64,000 bases of DNA from assembly GCA_017960905.1 (NCBI GenBank), contig JAGCYH010000010.1, forward strand, positions 47,650 through 111,649. The letters are read 5' to 3'. Position 1 is the first letter of the stretch. Each line of letters opens with the position of its first letter. The DNA is from Bacteroidales bacterium. Lineage in GTDB: Bacteria; Bacteroidota; Bacteroidia; Bacteroidales; Marinilabiliaceae. Shown here in pieces: positions 16,730 through 24,916 of the stretch. The notes beneath the pieces are model-generated. The model saw only the letters and a list, made by a program, of their open reading frames with translations. It did no database searches and was not told the DNA's origin. The position numbers were made by a program, and so were the translations under genes.

Positions 16730-17584
16730 ATGTTACTAAGAATTGCCGTACAAGCCAAAGGTCGCTTGTTTGAAGAAACAATGACGATGCTCGCCGAGTC
16801 GAGCATCAAAATCGAATCGAGTAAACGCACGCTCCTCGTGCCGGCCAAGAATTTCCCCGTCGAAATTCTCTACCTGCGCGACGACGATATTCCGCAGGCT
16901 GTGGCCAATGGCACAGCCGATGTGGGCATTGTTGGCGAAAACGAGTTCGAAGAGCGTCAGGAAGACGCGCAGCTCATCAAACGCCTCGATTTCAGCAAAT
17001 GCCGCCTCTCGTTGGCTATCCCCAAAGAGATTGATTATAAGGGTCTTGAGTGGTTCAATGGTAAAAAAATCGCCACTTCGTATCCCGGCATTCTCGGCCG
17101 TTTCCTGAAGAAAAACAACATCTCGGCCGACATTCACGTCATAACCGGCTCGGTCGAAATAGCACCGGGTATCGGTCTGGCCGACTGCATTTTCGACATT
17201 GTCAGCTCTGGTTCTACCCTCGTCAGCAACAACCTCAAAGAGGTTGAGGTTGTTATGCAGTCGGAGGCCATTCTCATCGGTCATAAGGGTCTGTGCGCCG
17301 AGAAACGCGAGATTCTCGACGAGATGCTCTTCCGCTTCGACTCGTACAAAAACGCTGAAGGTCAGAAATATATCGTTCTGAACATACCCAACGACAAGAT
17401 TCCCGAAGTGTGCCAGCTGCTGCCGGGTATGAAAGCGCCGACTATCACCAAACTCGAGACTGAGGGCTGGTCGTCGCTCGCATCGGTAATTGCCGAAAAA
17501 CATTTCTGGGAAATCATCGGCAAACTCAAAAAACTCGGTGCCGAAGGCATTCTCGTAATGCCTATCGAGAAGATGATTATTTGA
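16730..17584 (+). CDS. hisG: ATP phosphoribosyltransferase (long form)
   Basis: 284 residues. HisG catalyses the first step of histidine synthesis, condensing ATP with PRPP. The length and the C-terminal segment from about 205 (regulatory ACT-like domain) mark the long, hexameric form that needs no HisZ and is normally feedback-inhibited by histidine. Recognisable segments are LRDDDIPQAVANGTADVGIVGEN, the PRPP-loop region DIVSSGSTL, and KKLGAEGILVMPIEKMI at the end. Expression should be controlled by the attenuator directly upstream. An 11-bp inverted repeat lies at 17228-17254, an 8-bp one at 16786-16807, and another at the stop codon (17581-17598). Confidence 0.97.
   Translation: MLLRIAVQAKGRLFEETMTMLAESSIKIESSKRTLLVPAKNFPVEILYLRDDDIPQAVANGTADVGIVGENEFEERQEDAQLIKRLDFSKCRLSLAIPKEIDYKGLEWFNGKKIATSYPGILGRFLKKNNISADIHVITGSVEIAPGIGLADCIFDIVSSGSTLVSNNLKEVEVVMQSEAILIGHKGLCAEKREILDEMLFRFDSYKNAEGQKYIVLNIPNDKIPEVCQLLPGMKAPTITKLETEGWSSLASVIAEKHFWEIIGKLKKLGAEGILVMPIEKMII
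17228..17254. repeat. Intragenic inverted repeat in hisG
   Basis: Perfect 11-bp stem AACAACCTCAA with loop AGAGG, in coding sequence. Confidence 0.86.
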
Positions 17585-17638
17585 TTGCTTGCAATCAAAT
17601 AATTGATACATAGTTGTTTATATAATTGAGAGATTACA

Positions 17639-18916
17639 ATGCAATTGGTAAAATATCCCGATAAAGCGCAATGGGCCGAACTGCTCAAACGCCCGTCGTT
17701 CGACAACAGCAGCCTTACGGCTACTGTCCGTGGCGTGCTCGACGATGTTCGCTCGCGTGGCGATGAGGCTGTGTGCGAATACGAACTGAAATTCGATAAG
17801 GTTGAGCTTCAGTCGTTTGCAGTGTCAGAAGCTGAAATAGCTGAGGCTGCCACGCTCGTCTCCGACGAGCTGAAGCAGGCCATACAGCAGGCTAAGGCCA
17901 ATATTGCCAAGTTCCACGCTGCTCAGGCTCACGAACTGCCGTGCATCGAAACGATGCCCGGCGTGCGTTGCTGGCAGAAAGCCATCGCCATACAGCGTGT
18001 CGGACTCTACATTCCGGGCGGTACGGCGCCGCTTTTCTCTACGGTGCTTATGCTTGCTGTGCCAGCGCAAATAGCTGGCTGTAAGGAAATTGTGCTCTGT
18101 ACGCCACCCGCCAAAGATGGCAAGGTCAATCCGGCTGTGCTCTACGCGGCCAGCGTTGCCGGTGTGAGCAAAATTTTCAAAATAGGTGGCGTTCAGGCCA
18201 TTGGCGCAATGGCTTACGGAACGCAAAGCGTTCCGAAAGTATATAAAATATTTGGACCTGGTAATCAGTACGTTACGGCTGCCAAACAGGCTGTCAGCCT
18301 CAAAGATGTGGCCATCGACATGCCTGCCGGCCCGTCGGAGGTGGAGGTCATTGCCGACGAGACTGCCAATGCTGCTTTCGTGGCTGCCGACTTGCTTTCG
18401 CAAGCCGAGCATGGCGCTGATAGTCAGGCTATTCTGATTACTTCGAGCGAGAGCTTGGCCAATGAGGTTATGAAGGAGGTTGAGAAACAAGCGGCTGTTC
18501 TGCCGCGCTTTGCGCTGGCAGAACAGTCGCTAAGCCATAGTCGCATCATCGTTGTTCGCGATCTCGACGAGATTATCGACATCACCAACGAGTATGCGCC
18601 TGAGCATCTGATAGTTGAGACTAAAAACTATATGGATATAGCCGACCGTATTGTCAATGCAGGTTCGGTTTTCCTCGGCCACCTGACGCCCGAAAGCGCC
18701 GGCGACTATGCCTCGGGAACCAACCACACGCTGCCTACTAGCGGCTACGCGCATGCTTACAGCGGCGTCAATCTCGACAGCTTCCGCAAAAAGACTACCT
18801 TTCAGGAGATTACGCCCGAAGGTATCGCTAATATTGGCCGCATAGTTGAGGTGATGGCCGAAAACGAACAACTTTTCGCACATAAAAATGCGATGACTCT
18901 GAGAATGAAAAAATAA
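17639..18916 (+). CDS. hisD: Histidinol dehydrogenase
   Basis: 425 residues. HisD oxidises histidinol to histidine in two NAD-dependent steps with a catalytic zinc. Family segments include RVGLYIPGGTAPL, GPGNQYVTAAK, DMPAGPSEV, AEHGADSQA (zinc/catalytic region), YAPEHLI and GDYASGTNHTLPT. It is 54 nt downstream of hisG; the gap holds an 8-bp inverted repeat overlapping the hisG stop. Inverted repeats lie at 18217 (8 bp) and 18495 (10+4 bp). Confidence 0.97.
   Translation: MQLVKYPDKAQWAELLKRPSFDNSSLTATVRGVLDDVRSRGDEAVCEYELKFDKVELQSFAVSEAEIAEAATLVSDELKQAIQQAKANIAKFHAAQAHELPCIETMPGVRCWQKAIAIQRVGLYIPGGTAPLFSTVLMLAVPAQIAGCKEIVLCTPPAKDGKVNPAVLYAASVAGVSKIFKIGGVQAIGAMAYGTQSVPKVYKIFGPGNQYVTAAKQAVSLKDVAIDMPAGPSEVEVIADETANAAFVAADLLSQAEHGADSQAILITSSESLANEVMKEVEKQAAVLPRFALAEQSLSHSRIIVVRDLDEIIDITNEYAPEHLIVETKNYMDIADRIVNAGSVFLGHLTPESAGDYASGTNHTLPTSGYAHAYSGVNLDSFRKKTTFQEITPEGIANIGRIVEVMAENEQLFAHKNAMTLRMKK
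18495..18526. repeat. Intragenic inverted repeat in hisD
   Basis: 10-bp outer stem CTGTTCTGCC plus a 4-bp inner stem GCGC around TTT, with one unpaired base: 14 pairs in total. Confidence 0.86.
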
Positions 18917-18966
18917 AGTTGTTGAACAAAGATGCTTTTTGTTAAGTATCTGAAATTTAAAATGTT

Positions 18967-19998
18967 ATGAAAGAATTAAAGGACCTTGTCCGCGCTAATA
19001 TTTTCGCGCTCAAACCATATTCGTGCGCCCGCAGCGAATTCAAAGGGCAGGCATCGGTTTTTCTCGACGCCAACGAAAACCCTATGAACGGGCCATATAA
19101 CCGCTATCCAGATCCTTTGCAACTTTCTCTGAAAGAGAAAATTGCAAAGATTAAAGGCGTGCGTCCGTCGCAGATTATGCTCGGCAATGGCAGCGATGAG
19201 CCTATCGACCTGATTATCCGCATTTTCTGCGAGCCGAAACGCGACAACATCGTCGCCATCGACCCGACTTACGGCATGTACGAGGTCTGCGCCGACGTCA
19301 ACGATGTTGAGTACCGTAAGGTGCAGCTCAACGCCGATTTCGACCTCGACAGCGCAAAATTATTGGCATCAGTCGATGCCAATACCAAAGTCATCTTCCT
19401 CTGCTCGCCTAACAATCCGACGGGTAACTTGCTCAACCGCAATGAGATGCGCAAAGTCCTCGACTCGTTCGACGGCATTGTCGTCATTGACGAGGCTTAT
19501 GTCGATTTCTCATCGCAGCCAACGTGGCTCGCCGAGCTCGACAAATTCCCGCGTCTGATTGTACTGCACACATTCTCAAAGGCTTGGGGACTCGCTTCGG
19601 TGCGCTGCGGCATGGCTTTCGCCTCTGAGGATATTATCGGATATTTCAACAAGGTGAAATATCCGTACAATATCAATCTACTCACGCAAAACTTTGTAAG
19701 TGAGCAACTTGATAACGAAGCAAAGAAAAAGGAATGGGTCAGCATGATTCTCGCTGAGCGCAAGCGCATGATTGACGAGCTGGGCAAAACGCCGATTGTC
19801 AAGGCCGTGTACCCCACCGACGCAAATTTCGTCCTCGTCAAGGTCGACGATGCCGATACTATTTACAACACGCTGATGCAGAGAGGAGTAATAGTGCGCA
19901 ACCGCAATAAGATTACGCTTTGCAAAGGCTGTCTGCGTATCACTATTGGCACCAAAGCTGAAAACGACACGCTGCTTGCCGATTTGCGCGCTATGTGA
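18967..19998 (+). CDS. hisC: Histidinol-phosphate aminotransferase
   Basis: 343 residues, a PLP-dependent class II aminotransferase converting imidazole-acetol phosphate to histidinol phosphate. Seen are DANENP near the N-terminus, [28 protein letters not shown] and the PLP-lysine segment [15 protein letters not shown]. It ends the his operon here: a terminator follows and hisB is absent, so the remaining his genes must be elsewhere. Three long inverted repeats (19115, 19371, 19638) lie in this gene. Confidence 0.97.
   Translation: MKELKDLVRANIFALKPYSCARSEFKGQASVFLDANENPMNGPYNRYPDPLQLSLKEKIAKIKGVRPSQIMLGNGSDEPIDLIIRIFCEPKRDNIVAIDPTYGMYEVCADVNDVEYRKVQLNADFDLDSAKLLASVDANTKVIFLCSPNNPTGNLLNRNEMRKVLDSFDGIVVIDEAYVDFSSQPTWLAELDKFPRLIVLHTFSKAWGLASVRCGMAFASEDIIGYFNKVKYPYNINLLTQNFVSEQLDNEAKKKEWVSMILAERKRMIDELGKTPIVKAVYPTDANFVLVKVDDADTIYNTLMQRGVIVRNRNKITLCKGCLRITIGTKAENDTLLADLRAM
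19115..19149. repeat. Intragenic inverted repeat in hisC
   Basis: CTTTGCAA pairs with TTGCAAAG and TTTCTCT with AGAGAAA around a GAA loop: 15 of 16 positions paired. Confidence 0.85.
19371..19394. repeat. Intragenic inverted repeat in hisC
   Basis: Perfect 10-bp stem TATTGGCATC with loop AGTC, in coding sequence. Confidence 0.86.
19638..19665. repeat. Intragenic inverted repeat in hisC
   Basis: Perfect 11-bp stem CGGATATTTCA with a 6-nt loop, in coding sequence. Confidence 0.86.
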
Positions 19999-20021
19999 TA
20001 AATGATTGATTCAGAGTAAAA

Positions 20022-20061
20022 TAAAAGAGGCGGATTGCTTTGCAGTCCGCCTTATTTTTTT
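20022..20061. terminator. Bidirectional terminator between hisC and the glycosyltransferase
   Basis: Stem AGGCGGATTGC (20028-20038) pairs with GCAGTCCGCCT (20042-20052; one T-G) around TTT, with an A-rich tract on the left and T8 on the right. It serves the convergent ends of hisC and the glycosyltransferase. Confidence 0.85.
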
Positions 20062-21074
20062 TCAAACTCTCCGAATGTCTTTCGCCCGTCGACAATACTC
20101 CGCCAGAGCATGCTGTACCGCCTGATTTCAGGCGGTAATTGCCGCAATCGGCTGTTTTTTAGTATTTTGCGCTTGCGCAAAATACCTCTGAAGTGGAAAA
20201 ATACATTCCAATGTGCGCGTATTATCGCCCAGCAGAATTTCGGTTTCAGAGTGAAAAGATACTTCATTCCAGCAACGCCGTCGAGCATTAGGCGACACCA
20301 CAGAACCAGCCACCAACTGCCTGTGTTGTAGTTTTTTATGAGCATCGACAGGTTGTTGCGGAAATTGAGGTAAGTCTTCTGCGGATTGGTGCTGCTGAGT
20401 GTCGCACCGCCCAAGTGGAATACTCTCGACTCGCCGCACGCAACAATGCGCCGGCCTTTGTTACGCAAGCGCCAGCAAAGGTCTATCTCTTCCATGTGGG
20501 CGAAAAAGTCTTCGTCGAGACCGCCGTTTTCGAGATATTCTTTGCGCCGTATCATCAGTGCGGCACCGCTAACCCACAGAGTGTCAGTATTTTCGTTGTA
20601 TTGTCCGCTGTCGGTTTCTATGTCGTCCATCACACGGCCGCGGCAGAACGGGTAGCAGTAGCGGTCCAAAAAACCGCCGGCGGCGCCGGCGTATTCAAAT
20701 CGTGTGTGGTCTTTGTCGTCGAGGATTTTTGGGGCGCAGGCGGCAATGGTGTCGTCGGCGTCCATCAGGGCTATGAGCGGCTCTATCCAGCCAGCGTCGG
20801 GCGCTACGTCGGAATTGAGCAGCACGACATAGTCGTGCTGCAACTGCGCCACAGCGCGGTTATAACCGCCTGCAAAACCGTAGTTTTTGTCCAGTATTAT
20901 TGTCTTAACTTCTTGAAAATCAGACGCAAGCATTTCGAGACTGCCGTCGGTCGACGCATTGTCGGCCACAACGATGTCAACGGTCTTGGGCGTGTTCTGT
21001 ATTACCTGAGGCAAATATCTCTGCATCAGCCCTTTACCATTCCAATTCAATATGACTACTGCAACGCTGCTCAT
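20052..21074 (-). CDS. Family 2 glycosyltransferase
   Basis: 340 residues. The GT-A fold starts at VAVVILNWNG, with VVADNASTDGS and the nucleotide-sugar/metal region VVLLNSDVAPDAGW. The RKEYLENGGLDEDFFAHMEEIDLCWRL segment is typical of rhamnosyl/galactofuranosyl-type transferases that build O-antigen or other surface glycans. It has no clear transmembrane anchor and probably acts at the cytoplasmic membrane face. The sugar is not predictable. It is separated from suhB by 9 nt. Two long inverted repeats lie 24 bp apart (20116, 20162) near the 3' end. Confidence 0.93.
   Translation of the reverse strand: MSSVAVVILNWNGKGLMQRYLPQVIQNTPKTVDIVVADNASTDGSLEMLASDFQEVKTIILDKNYGFAGGYNRAVAQLQHDYVVLLNSDVAPDAGWIEPLIALMDADDTIAACAPKILDDKDHTRFEYAGAAGGFLDRYCYPFCRGRVMDDIETDSGQYNENTDTLWVSGAALMIRRKEYLENGGLDEDFFAHMEEIDLCWRLRNKGRRIVACGESRVFHLGGATLSSTNPQKTYLNFRNNLSMLIKNYNTGSWWLVLWCRLMLDGVAGMKYLFTLKPKFCWAIIRAHWNVFFHFRGILRKRKILKNSRLRQLPPEIRRYSMLWRSIVDGRKTFGEFEKK
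20116..20137. repeat. Intragenic inverted repeat in the glycosyltransferase gene
   Basis: Perfect 10-bp stem TACCGCCTGA with spacer TT. Confidence 0.87.
20162..20185. repeat. Intragenic inverted repeat in the glycosyltransferase gene
   Basis: Perfect 11-bp stem GTATTTTGCGC with spacer TT, only 24 bp from the previous one. Confidence 0.87.
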
Positions 21075-21083
21075 CGCCCGTTT

Positions 21084-21875
21084 TTATTTATTCATGTGTC
21101 TTGCAACTATTTCGGCAAACTCGCAATGGTTTTTGCTGTTTGTTGCAATTATCTCTTTACCAAACAGATAGTCGTTGCCGCCGCGGAAGTCGCATATTTT
21201 GCCACCGGCTTCGCTCACCAAAATGCAGCCCGCAGCCACGTCGTATGGCTTCAGGTTGTATTCGAAGAACGCGTCGTAGCGGCCAGCCGCTACGAACGCC
21301 ATATCGGCAGCTGCCGAGCCTATGCTCCTCACAGCGTGTACTTTCTGCATCAGCTCGTCGAGCGCGCCGAGGAATTCCTTGGCGCGGCTTAAGTCGTATA
21401 CCGGAAAGCCTGTTATGAGCAGCGACTGGCTCACCGTTGGCGCTTCCGATACGTGTATGCGCGTACCGTTGAGGTACGCACCGCCGTCTTTCCACGCCGT
21501 AAACATCTCACGGTGAACGAGTTCGTATATCACCCCGACCACAATTGTCTCGCTTTCGGCCAAACCAATGCTGATGCAGTACGGCGCCACGCCGTGAATG
21601 AAGTTCGTCGTTCCGTCTATCGGGTCTACTATCCAGTTGTACACCGCCCCACGGTCGGTGCGTGTCGATTCTTCAGCTATGAAGCCGGCTTCGGGCACTA
21701 TTTTCGCCAGCCCATCTACCAGCATACGCTCGCTCAGCTTGTCCATCTGCGTCACAAAGTCGTTGTGGCCTTTGGCCTCAACGACGAGCTGCCCTTCGGC
21801 GCGAAGTTGCTGAATTTTGTCGCCAACCGTTCGCGCAAGTAGCTCAACCGAGTTGCATATCTCTTTGTAATTCAC
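21084..21875 (-). CDS. suhB: Inositol monophosphatase family protein
   Basis: 263 residues. The Mg2+-dependent phosphatase motifs are all present: the FIAEES metal ligand, DPIDGTTNF, and YDVAAG(C)ILVSEAGG near the C-terminus. The family dephosphorylates inositol monophosphates and related phosphates; in bacteria the SuhB member also acts in rRNA transcription antitermination. Which role applies here is not shown by sequence. It is the middle gene of a serpin-suhB-glycosyltransferase run. A 9-bp inverted repeat is at 21274-21295. Confidence 0.92.
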   Translation of the reverse strand: MNYKEICNSVELLARTVGDKIQQLRAEGQLVVEAKGHNDFVTQMDKLSERMLVDGLAKIVPEAGFIAEESTRTDRGAVYNWIVDPIDGTTNFIHGVAPYCISIGLAESETIVVGVIYELVHREMFTAWKDGGAYLNGTRIHVSEAPTVSQSLLITGFPVYDLSRAKEFLGALDELMQKVHAVRSIGSAAADMAFVAAGRYDAFFEYNLKPYDVAAGCILVSEAGGKICDFRGGNDYLFGKEIIATNSKNHCEFAEIVARHMNK

Positions 21876-21879
21876 TGCT

Positions 21880-23139
21880 TTACAGTTTTACGATTTTGCC
21901 CATGAATAGCACTGCGCCAGTGCTCGTCTCGCGTATTGTTAAGGCGAATGGTCGGTTTACGTGGAATAGAATTGTATTTTTTTGGGCAGGCAATGCGTCA
22001 TTAACTACCTCTATAACAGTTACTGCCGCTGCTTCGGTGCCTTCCTCGTTTACTTTTATATATGCTCGTTGCAGCGCTTCGCCAATGTACAATAACGGTG
22101 ATGCAGATATTCGGCTGAAGTCGGCGACACCGGATACAAAAGCATCGTTTACGCCCATATTTCTCATTGTTTCAATGAGTTCCTTGCTGCTTTCAAGCTC
22201 AAAGCGAGGCAGTTTCAGGTTCAACGGTTCCTTCGTCATCTGGTCGTAAACGTCTTTCATTTTGTCTTTTGAAAGTCCTGATATACAGTTGTTTAATGAT
22301 ATTCCTTCTTTTGGCAGAATTATGTCCATTACGAAAGAGCCATTGCCGTAAGGCAATGTAGCTATCTGAAAATCAGATGTTTCGCCGTATGCGAATTCTT
22401 CTTCCTGCTGCATCATCGGCACAGCAGATTTTGAGCCGTTGAAGTTGCTGAATTCTTCATCTTTTGTGTTTTCCTCGGAGAATACTTTTGTCCATAATCC
22501 TTTGAAGTAGAGCGCGTTGGCGAGTATCACTTTACACTCTTTTTTTAACTCATTGAGAATTCTCGGAATGCAGCCGTTAGTTTTCACATTGCACCAGTCG
22601 TTTATGAGGTTCAATGTTGCTTTTCCTCCCATGTCGACATTCGAAATCTCTGCGTCGAATATTGTGCGGTTTGTTTCTGCAAAATCTTCATTCAGGGGCA
22701 TTTGCTCATCGACCCAGATAGAGTTTGCAATGTCAATTTTTGTCGATTTATCAAGCGTTGGCAGTTGCGTAATCATTTTCCGGCAGTAGTTGTTGAGCGT
22801 GTCGGTGCGAGCAGTGTCGAATCCCAACGCTGTTTGTAACTCGTTGAGTGTATTGCCGTTGGCACCGTTTGCTACCATGGCGAACGCCATCTGCACGCTC
22901 AGTGGCGACACAAAGATATTTGAGTCGGCCTCTTCTGCCGATATTTGCTTGAAAAACTTGTAAGAGAAGTCGTTAGCATCGGCGCAGACCTCCTTCTCGT
23001 CGGTGGTAAGCTCTATCTTTACCACCTCGATTTTCTCAGCGGGCTTTTCTTCTTTGTTGTTCTCGGGCTTCTCTTCTTCGTCCGAACAACCTGAGAATAA
23101 GCCAATTGCCATTAGCCCAATTATTATTTTGTTATTCAT
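21880..23139 (-). CDS. Lipoprotein serpin (serine protease inhibitor)
   Basis: 419 residues. A lipoprotein signal peptide ends at LFSGC (lipidated Cys18), followed by a Glu/Lys-rich linker to about residue 45 and then a complete serpin domain (NIFVSPLSVQMAFAMVANGA; VILANALYFKG; the C-terminal HVNRPFALTIRE...GAVLFMGKI). The reactive-centre hinge EEGTEAAAVT (365-374) is intact with small residues at P12-P10, so an inhibitory serpin is likely. By standard numbering the scissile bond falls near Asn-Asp-Ala (380-382). It is probably displayed on the cell surface or periplasmic side, possibly to protect against host or own proteases; that role is inference. Confidence 0.95.
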   Translation of the reverse strand: MNNKIIIGLMAIGLFSGCSDEEEKPENNKEEKPAEKIEVVKIELTTDEKEVCADANDFSYKFFKQISAEEADSNIFVSPLSVQMAFAMVANGANGNTLNELQTALGFDTARTDTLNNYCRKMITQLPTLDKSTKIDIANSIWVDEQMPLNEDFAETNRTIFDAEISNVDMGGKATLNLINDWCNVKTNGCIPRILNELKKECKVILANALYFKGLWTKVFSEENTKDEEFSNFNGSKSAVPMMQQEEEFAYGETSDFQIATLPYGNGSFVMDIILPKEGISLNNCISGLSKDKMKDVYDQMTKEPLNLKLPRFELESSKELIETMRNMGVNDAFVSGVADFSRISASPLLYIGEALQRAYIKVNEEGTEAAAVTVIEVVNDALPAQKNTILFHVNRPFALTIRETSTGAVLFMGKIVKL

Positions 23140-23140
23140 A

Positions 23141-24460
23141 TCAAAAAATTATTTTACCGTCAATCGTCTGTTTGTCGGCCGACAAACTGGCGAGTTCGAC
23201 GGTTTGTATCGTGTTTGCAAATTTAGTACAAAAAGGTATTTCTACCTTCAGATAATTGTCGGTAAATCCGGCCATCATGCCCTCTTTTTCGCTCGATTCG
23301 ACCAAAATGTTTGCTTTTGAGCCCAAAAAACGCTTGTAAAATGCTATGCGTTTCTCTTCCGACAGTTCGTGTAGCACCGCATTTCTGCGGTGCCGCTCTT
23401 CTATTGGCACTACTGGTTTTATCTTGAGTGCCAATGTGTTAGGCCGCTCAGAATAGGTAAAAACGTGCAACTGCGAGAAGTCGATGCGCTGGAGGCGTTC
23501 GTACGTCTCGGTGAAGTACTCTTCGGTCTCGCCGTTGGTGCCCACTATCACGTCGATGCCTACAAAGGCGTGTGGTATGAGCTCGCGTATGCGGGCTATT
23601 TTTTCTTCGAAAAACTCGGCCGTGTAGCGGCGGTGCATCAGCTTCAGCACTGCTTCGCTGCCCGACTGTATGGGCACGTGGAAGTGCGGCATGAACTTCG
23701 CCGATGTCTGCACGTGCCGTATTATCTCTTCGGTGAGCAAGTTAGGCTCTATCGATGATATTCGGTAACGCTCTACGCCTTTTACATCTTCCAGTGCTTC
23801 AATGAGTTGCAGGAACGACTCGCCGTTGCGCCGACCGAAGTCGCCTATGTTCACGCCGGTAAGTATTATCTCTTTCGCGCCAGCATCGGCAGCTCTACGT
23901 GCCTCTGCCACAGTGTTTTCCACCGTGTCGCTGCGGCTTAAGCCGCGCGCCATCGGTATGGTGCAGTATGTGCAGAAGTAGTCGCAGCCGTCTTGTATCT
24001 TCAGAAACGAACGTGTGCGGTCGCCCGACGAGAACGACGGGCGGAACTCCTTGTCTTTCAGTATCTCGCTCACGTGTATGTCGGCCGACGGTTTTTTAGC
24101 CAGTTCGCCTAAAAAACTGATTATCTGTGTTTTCTGATTTGACCCCAGAACAAGGTCAACGCCTTCGATTTGTGCCACTTGATGCGGCTCAAGTTGGGCG
24201 TAACAGCCTGTAACAACGATATATGCGGCTGCATTCTTTCGAATGCAGCGCTTTATCATCTGGCGGCATTTCTTGTTCGCCTCCTCCGTCACCGAGCATG
24301 TGTTTATCACATACACGTCGGCCACCTCGTCGAACCCGACGCGCACAAAGCCCGCTTCGACCATGCGCCGCGCCATCTCCGACGATTCGCTGAAGTTGAG
24401 CTTGCAGCCCAACGTCTGAAACGCCACTCGTTTCTGGCTGAATATCTCCCTGTCTGTCAT
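23141..24460 (-). CDS. mtaB: tRNA (N6-threonylcarbamoyladenosine-37-C2)-methylthiotransferase
   Basis: 439 residues from MTDREIFSQKRVAFQTLGCKLN. MtaB thiomethylates t6A37 of tRNAs decoding ANN codons. The N-terminal UPF0004 domain has GCKLN, NTCSV and TGCYAQL Cys residues; the radical SAM motif is CDYFCTYC; a TRAM-like segment ends the protein. A longer frame opening at 24499 was not used because it would start inside the loop of the terminator at 24481-24521. Inverted repeats are frequent: 23170 (18-bp palindrome), 23374, 24091 and 24228. Confidence 0.95.
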   Translation of the reverse strand: MTDREIFSQKRVAFQTLGCKLNFSESSEMARRMVEAGFVRVGFDEVADVYVINTCSVTEEANKKCRQMIKRCIRKNAAAYIVVTGCYAQLEPHQVAQIEGVDLVLGSNQKTQIISFLGELAKKPSADIHVSEILKDKEFRPSFSSGDRTRSFLKIQDGCDYFCTYCTIPMARGLSRSDTVENTVAEARRAADAGAKEIILTGVNIGDFGRRNGESFLQLIEALEDVKGVERYRISSIEPNLLTEEIIRHVQTSAKFMPHFHVPIQSGSEAVLKLMHRRYTAEFFEEKIARIRELIPHAFVGIDVIVGTNGETEEYFTETYERLQRIDFSQLHVFTYSERPNTLALKIKPVVPIEERHRRNAVLHELSEEKRIAFYKRFLGSKANILVESSEKEGMMAGFTDNYLKVEIPFCTKFANTIQTVELASLSADKQTIDGKIIF

Positions 24461-24480
24461 CTGTTTAGCTATATGCCTAT

Positions 24481-24521
24481 AAATAAAAAGTGGCATCACA
24501 TAGGTATGCCACTTTTTATTT
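24481..24521. terminator. Terminator between L31 and mtaB
   Basis: Perfect 16-bp stem (24481-24496 with 24506-24521) with core GTGGCAT and flanking A/T tracts on both sides, loop 9 nt. It follows rpmE on the - strand and can act in both directions. Confidence 0.88.
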
Positions 24522-24550
24522 CGTCATCGGAAAATGAGAAAAAAATGAAA

Positions 24551-24814
24551 TTATTTTTTTCTATTTTCGAAGTGCTTTTGATAACGATTCATGAACTTGT
24601 CAACACGACCAGCGGTGTCAACCAGTTTCATCTTACCAGTGTAGAATGGGTGCGAACTGCTTGATATTTCAAGCTTTACCTGCGGATAGCTAACGCCGTC
24701 GATTTCAACTGTCTCCTTTGTGGCTGCAGCTGAACGCACGATAAAAGTCTCACCATTCGACATATCGGTAAAGGCTACCAATCTGTAATTGTCAGGATGA
24801 ATACCTTGTTTCAT
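24551..24814 (-). CDS. rpmE: 50S ribosomal protein L31 type B
   Basis: 87 residues. [24 protein letters not shown] and the [27 protein letters not shown] region identify the zinc-free type B (bL31B); the CxxC zinc ligands of type A are absent. L31 bridges the two ribosomal subunits. It has its own promoter and terminator, so it is monocistronic and may respond to zinc, as type B L31 genes often do; no Zur site was recognised. Confidence 0.97.
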   Translation of the reverse strand: MKQGIHPDNYRLVAFTDMSNGETFIVRSAAATKETVEIDGVSYPQVKLEISSSSHPFYTGKMKLVDTAGRVDKFMNRYQKHFENRKK

Positions 24815-24855
24815 TGTAGTATTTATTTATATTTAATTTCAATTTTATCGAGGCG

Positions 24856-24886
24856 CAAAATTACAACTTTCCTCCATATCTTCAAA
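24856..24886 (-). promoter_or_regulatory. Promoter of rpmE
   Basis: On the - strand, TTTG (24886-24883) and TAATTTTG (24863-24856) are spaced 19 bp, about 40 nt upstream of the L31 start. Confidence 0.72.
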
Positions 24887-24916
24887 GATTACGGCAATGT
24901 TTTTTTGTTAATTTTA

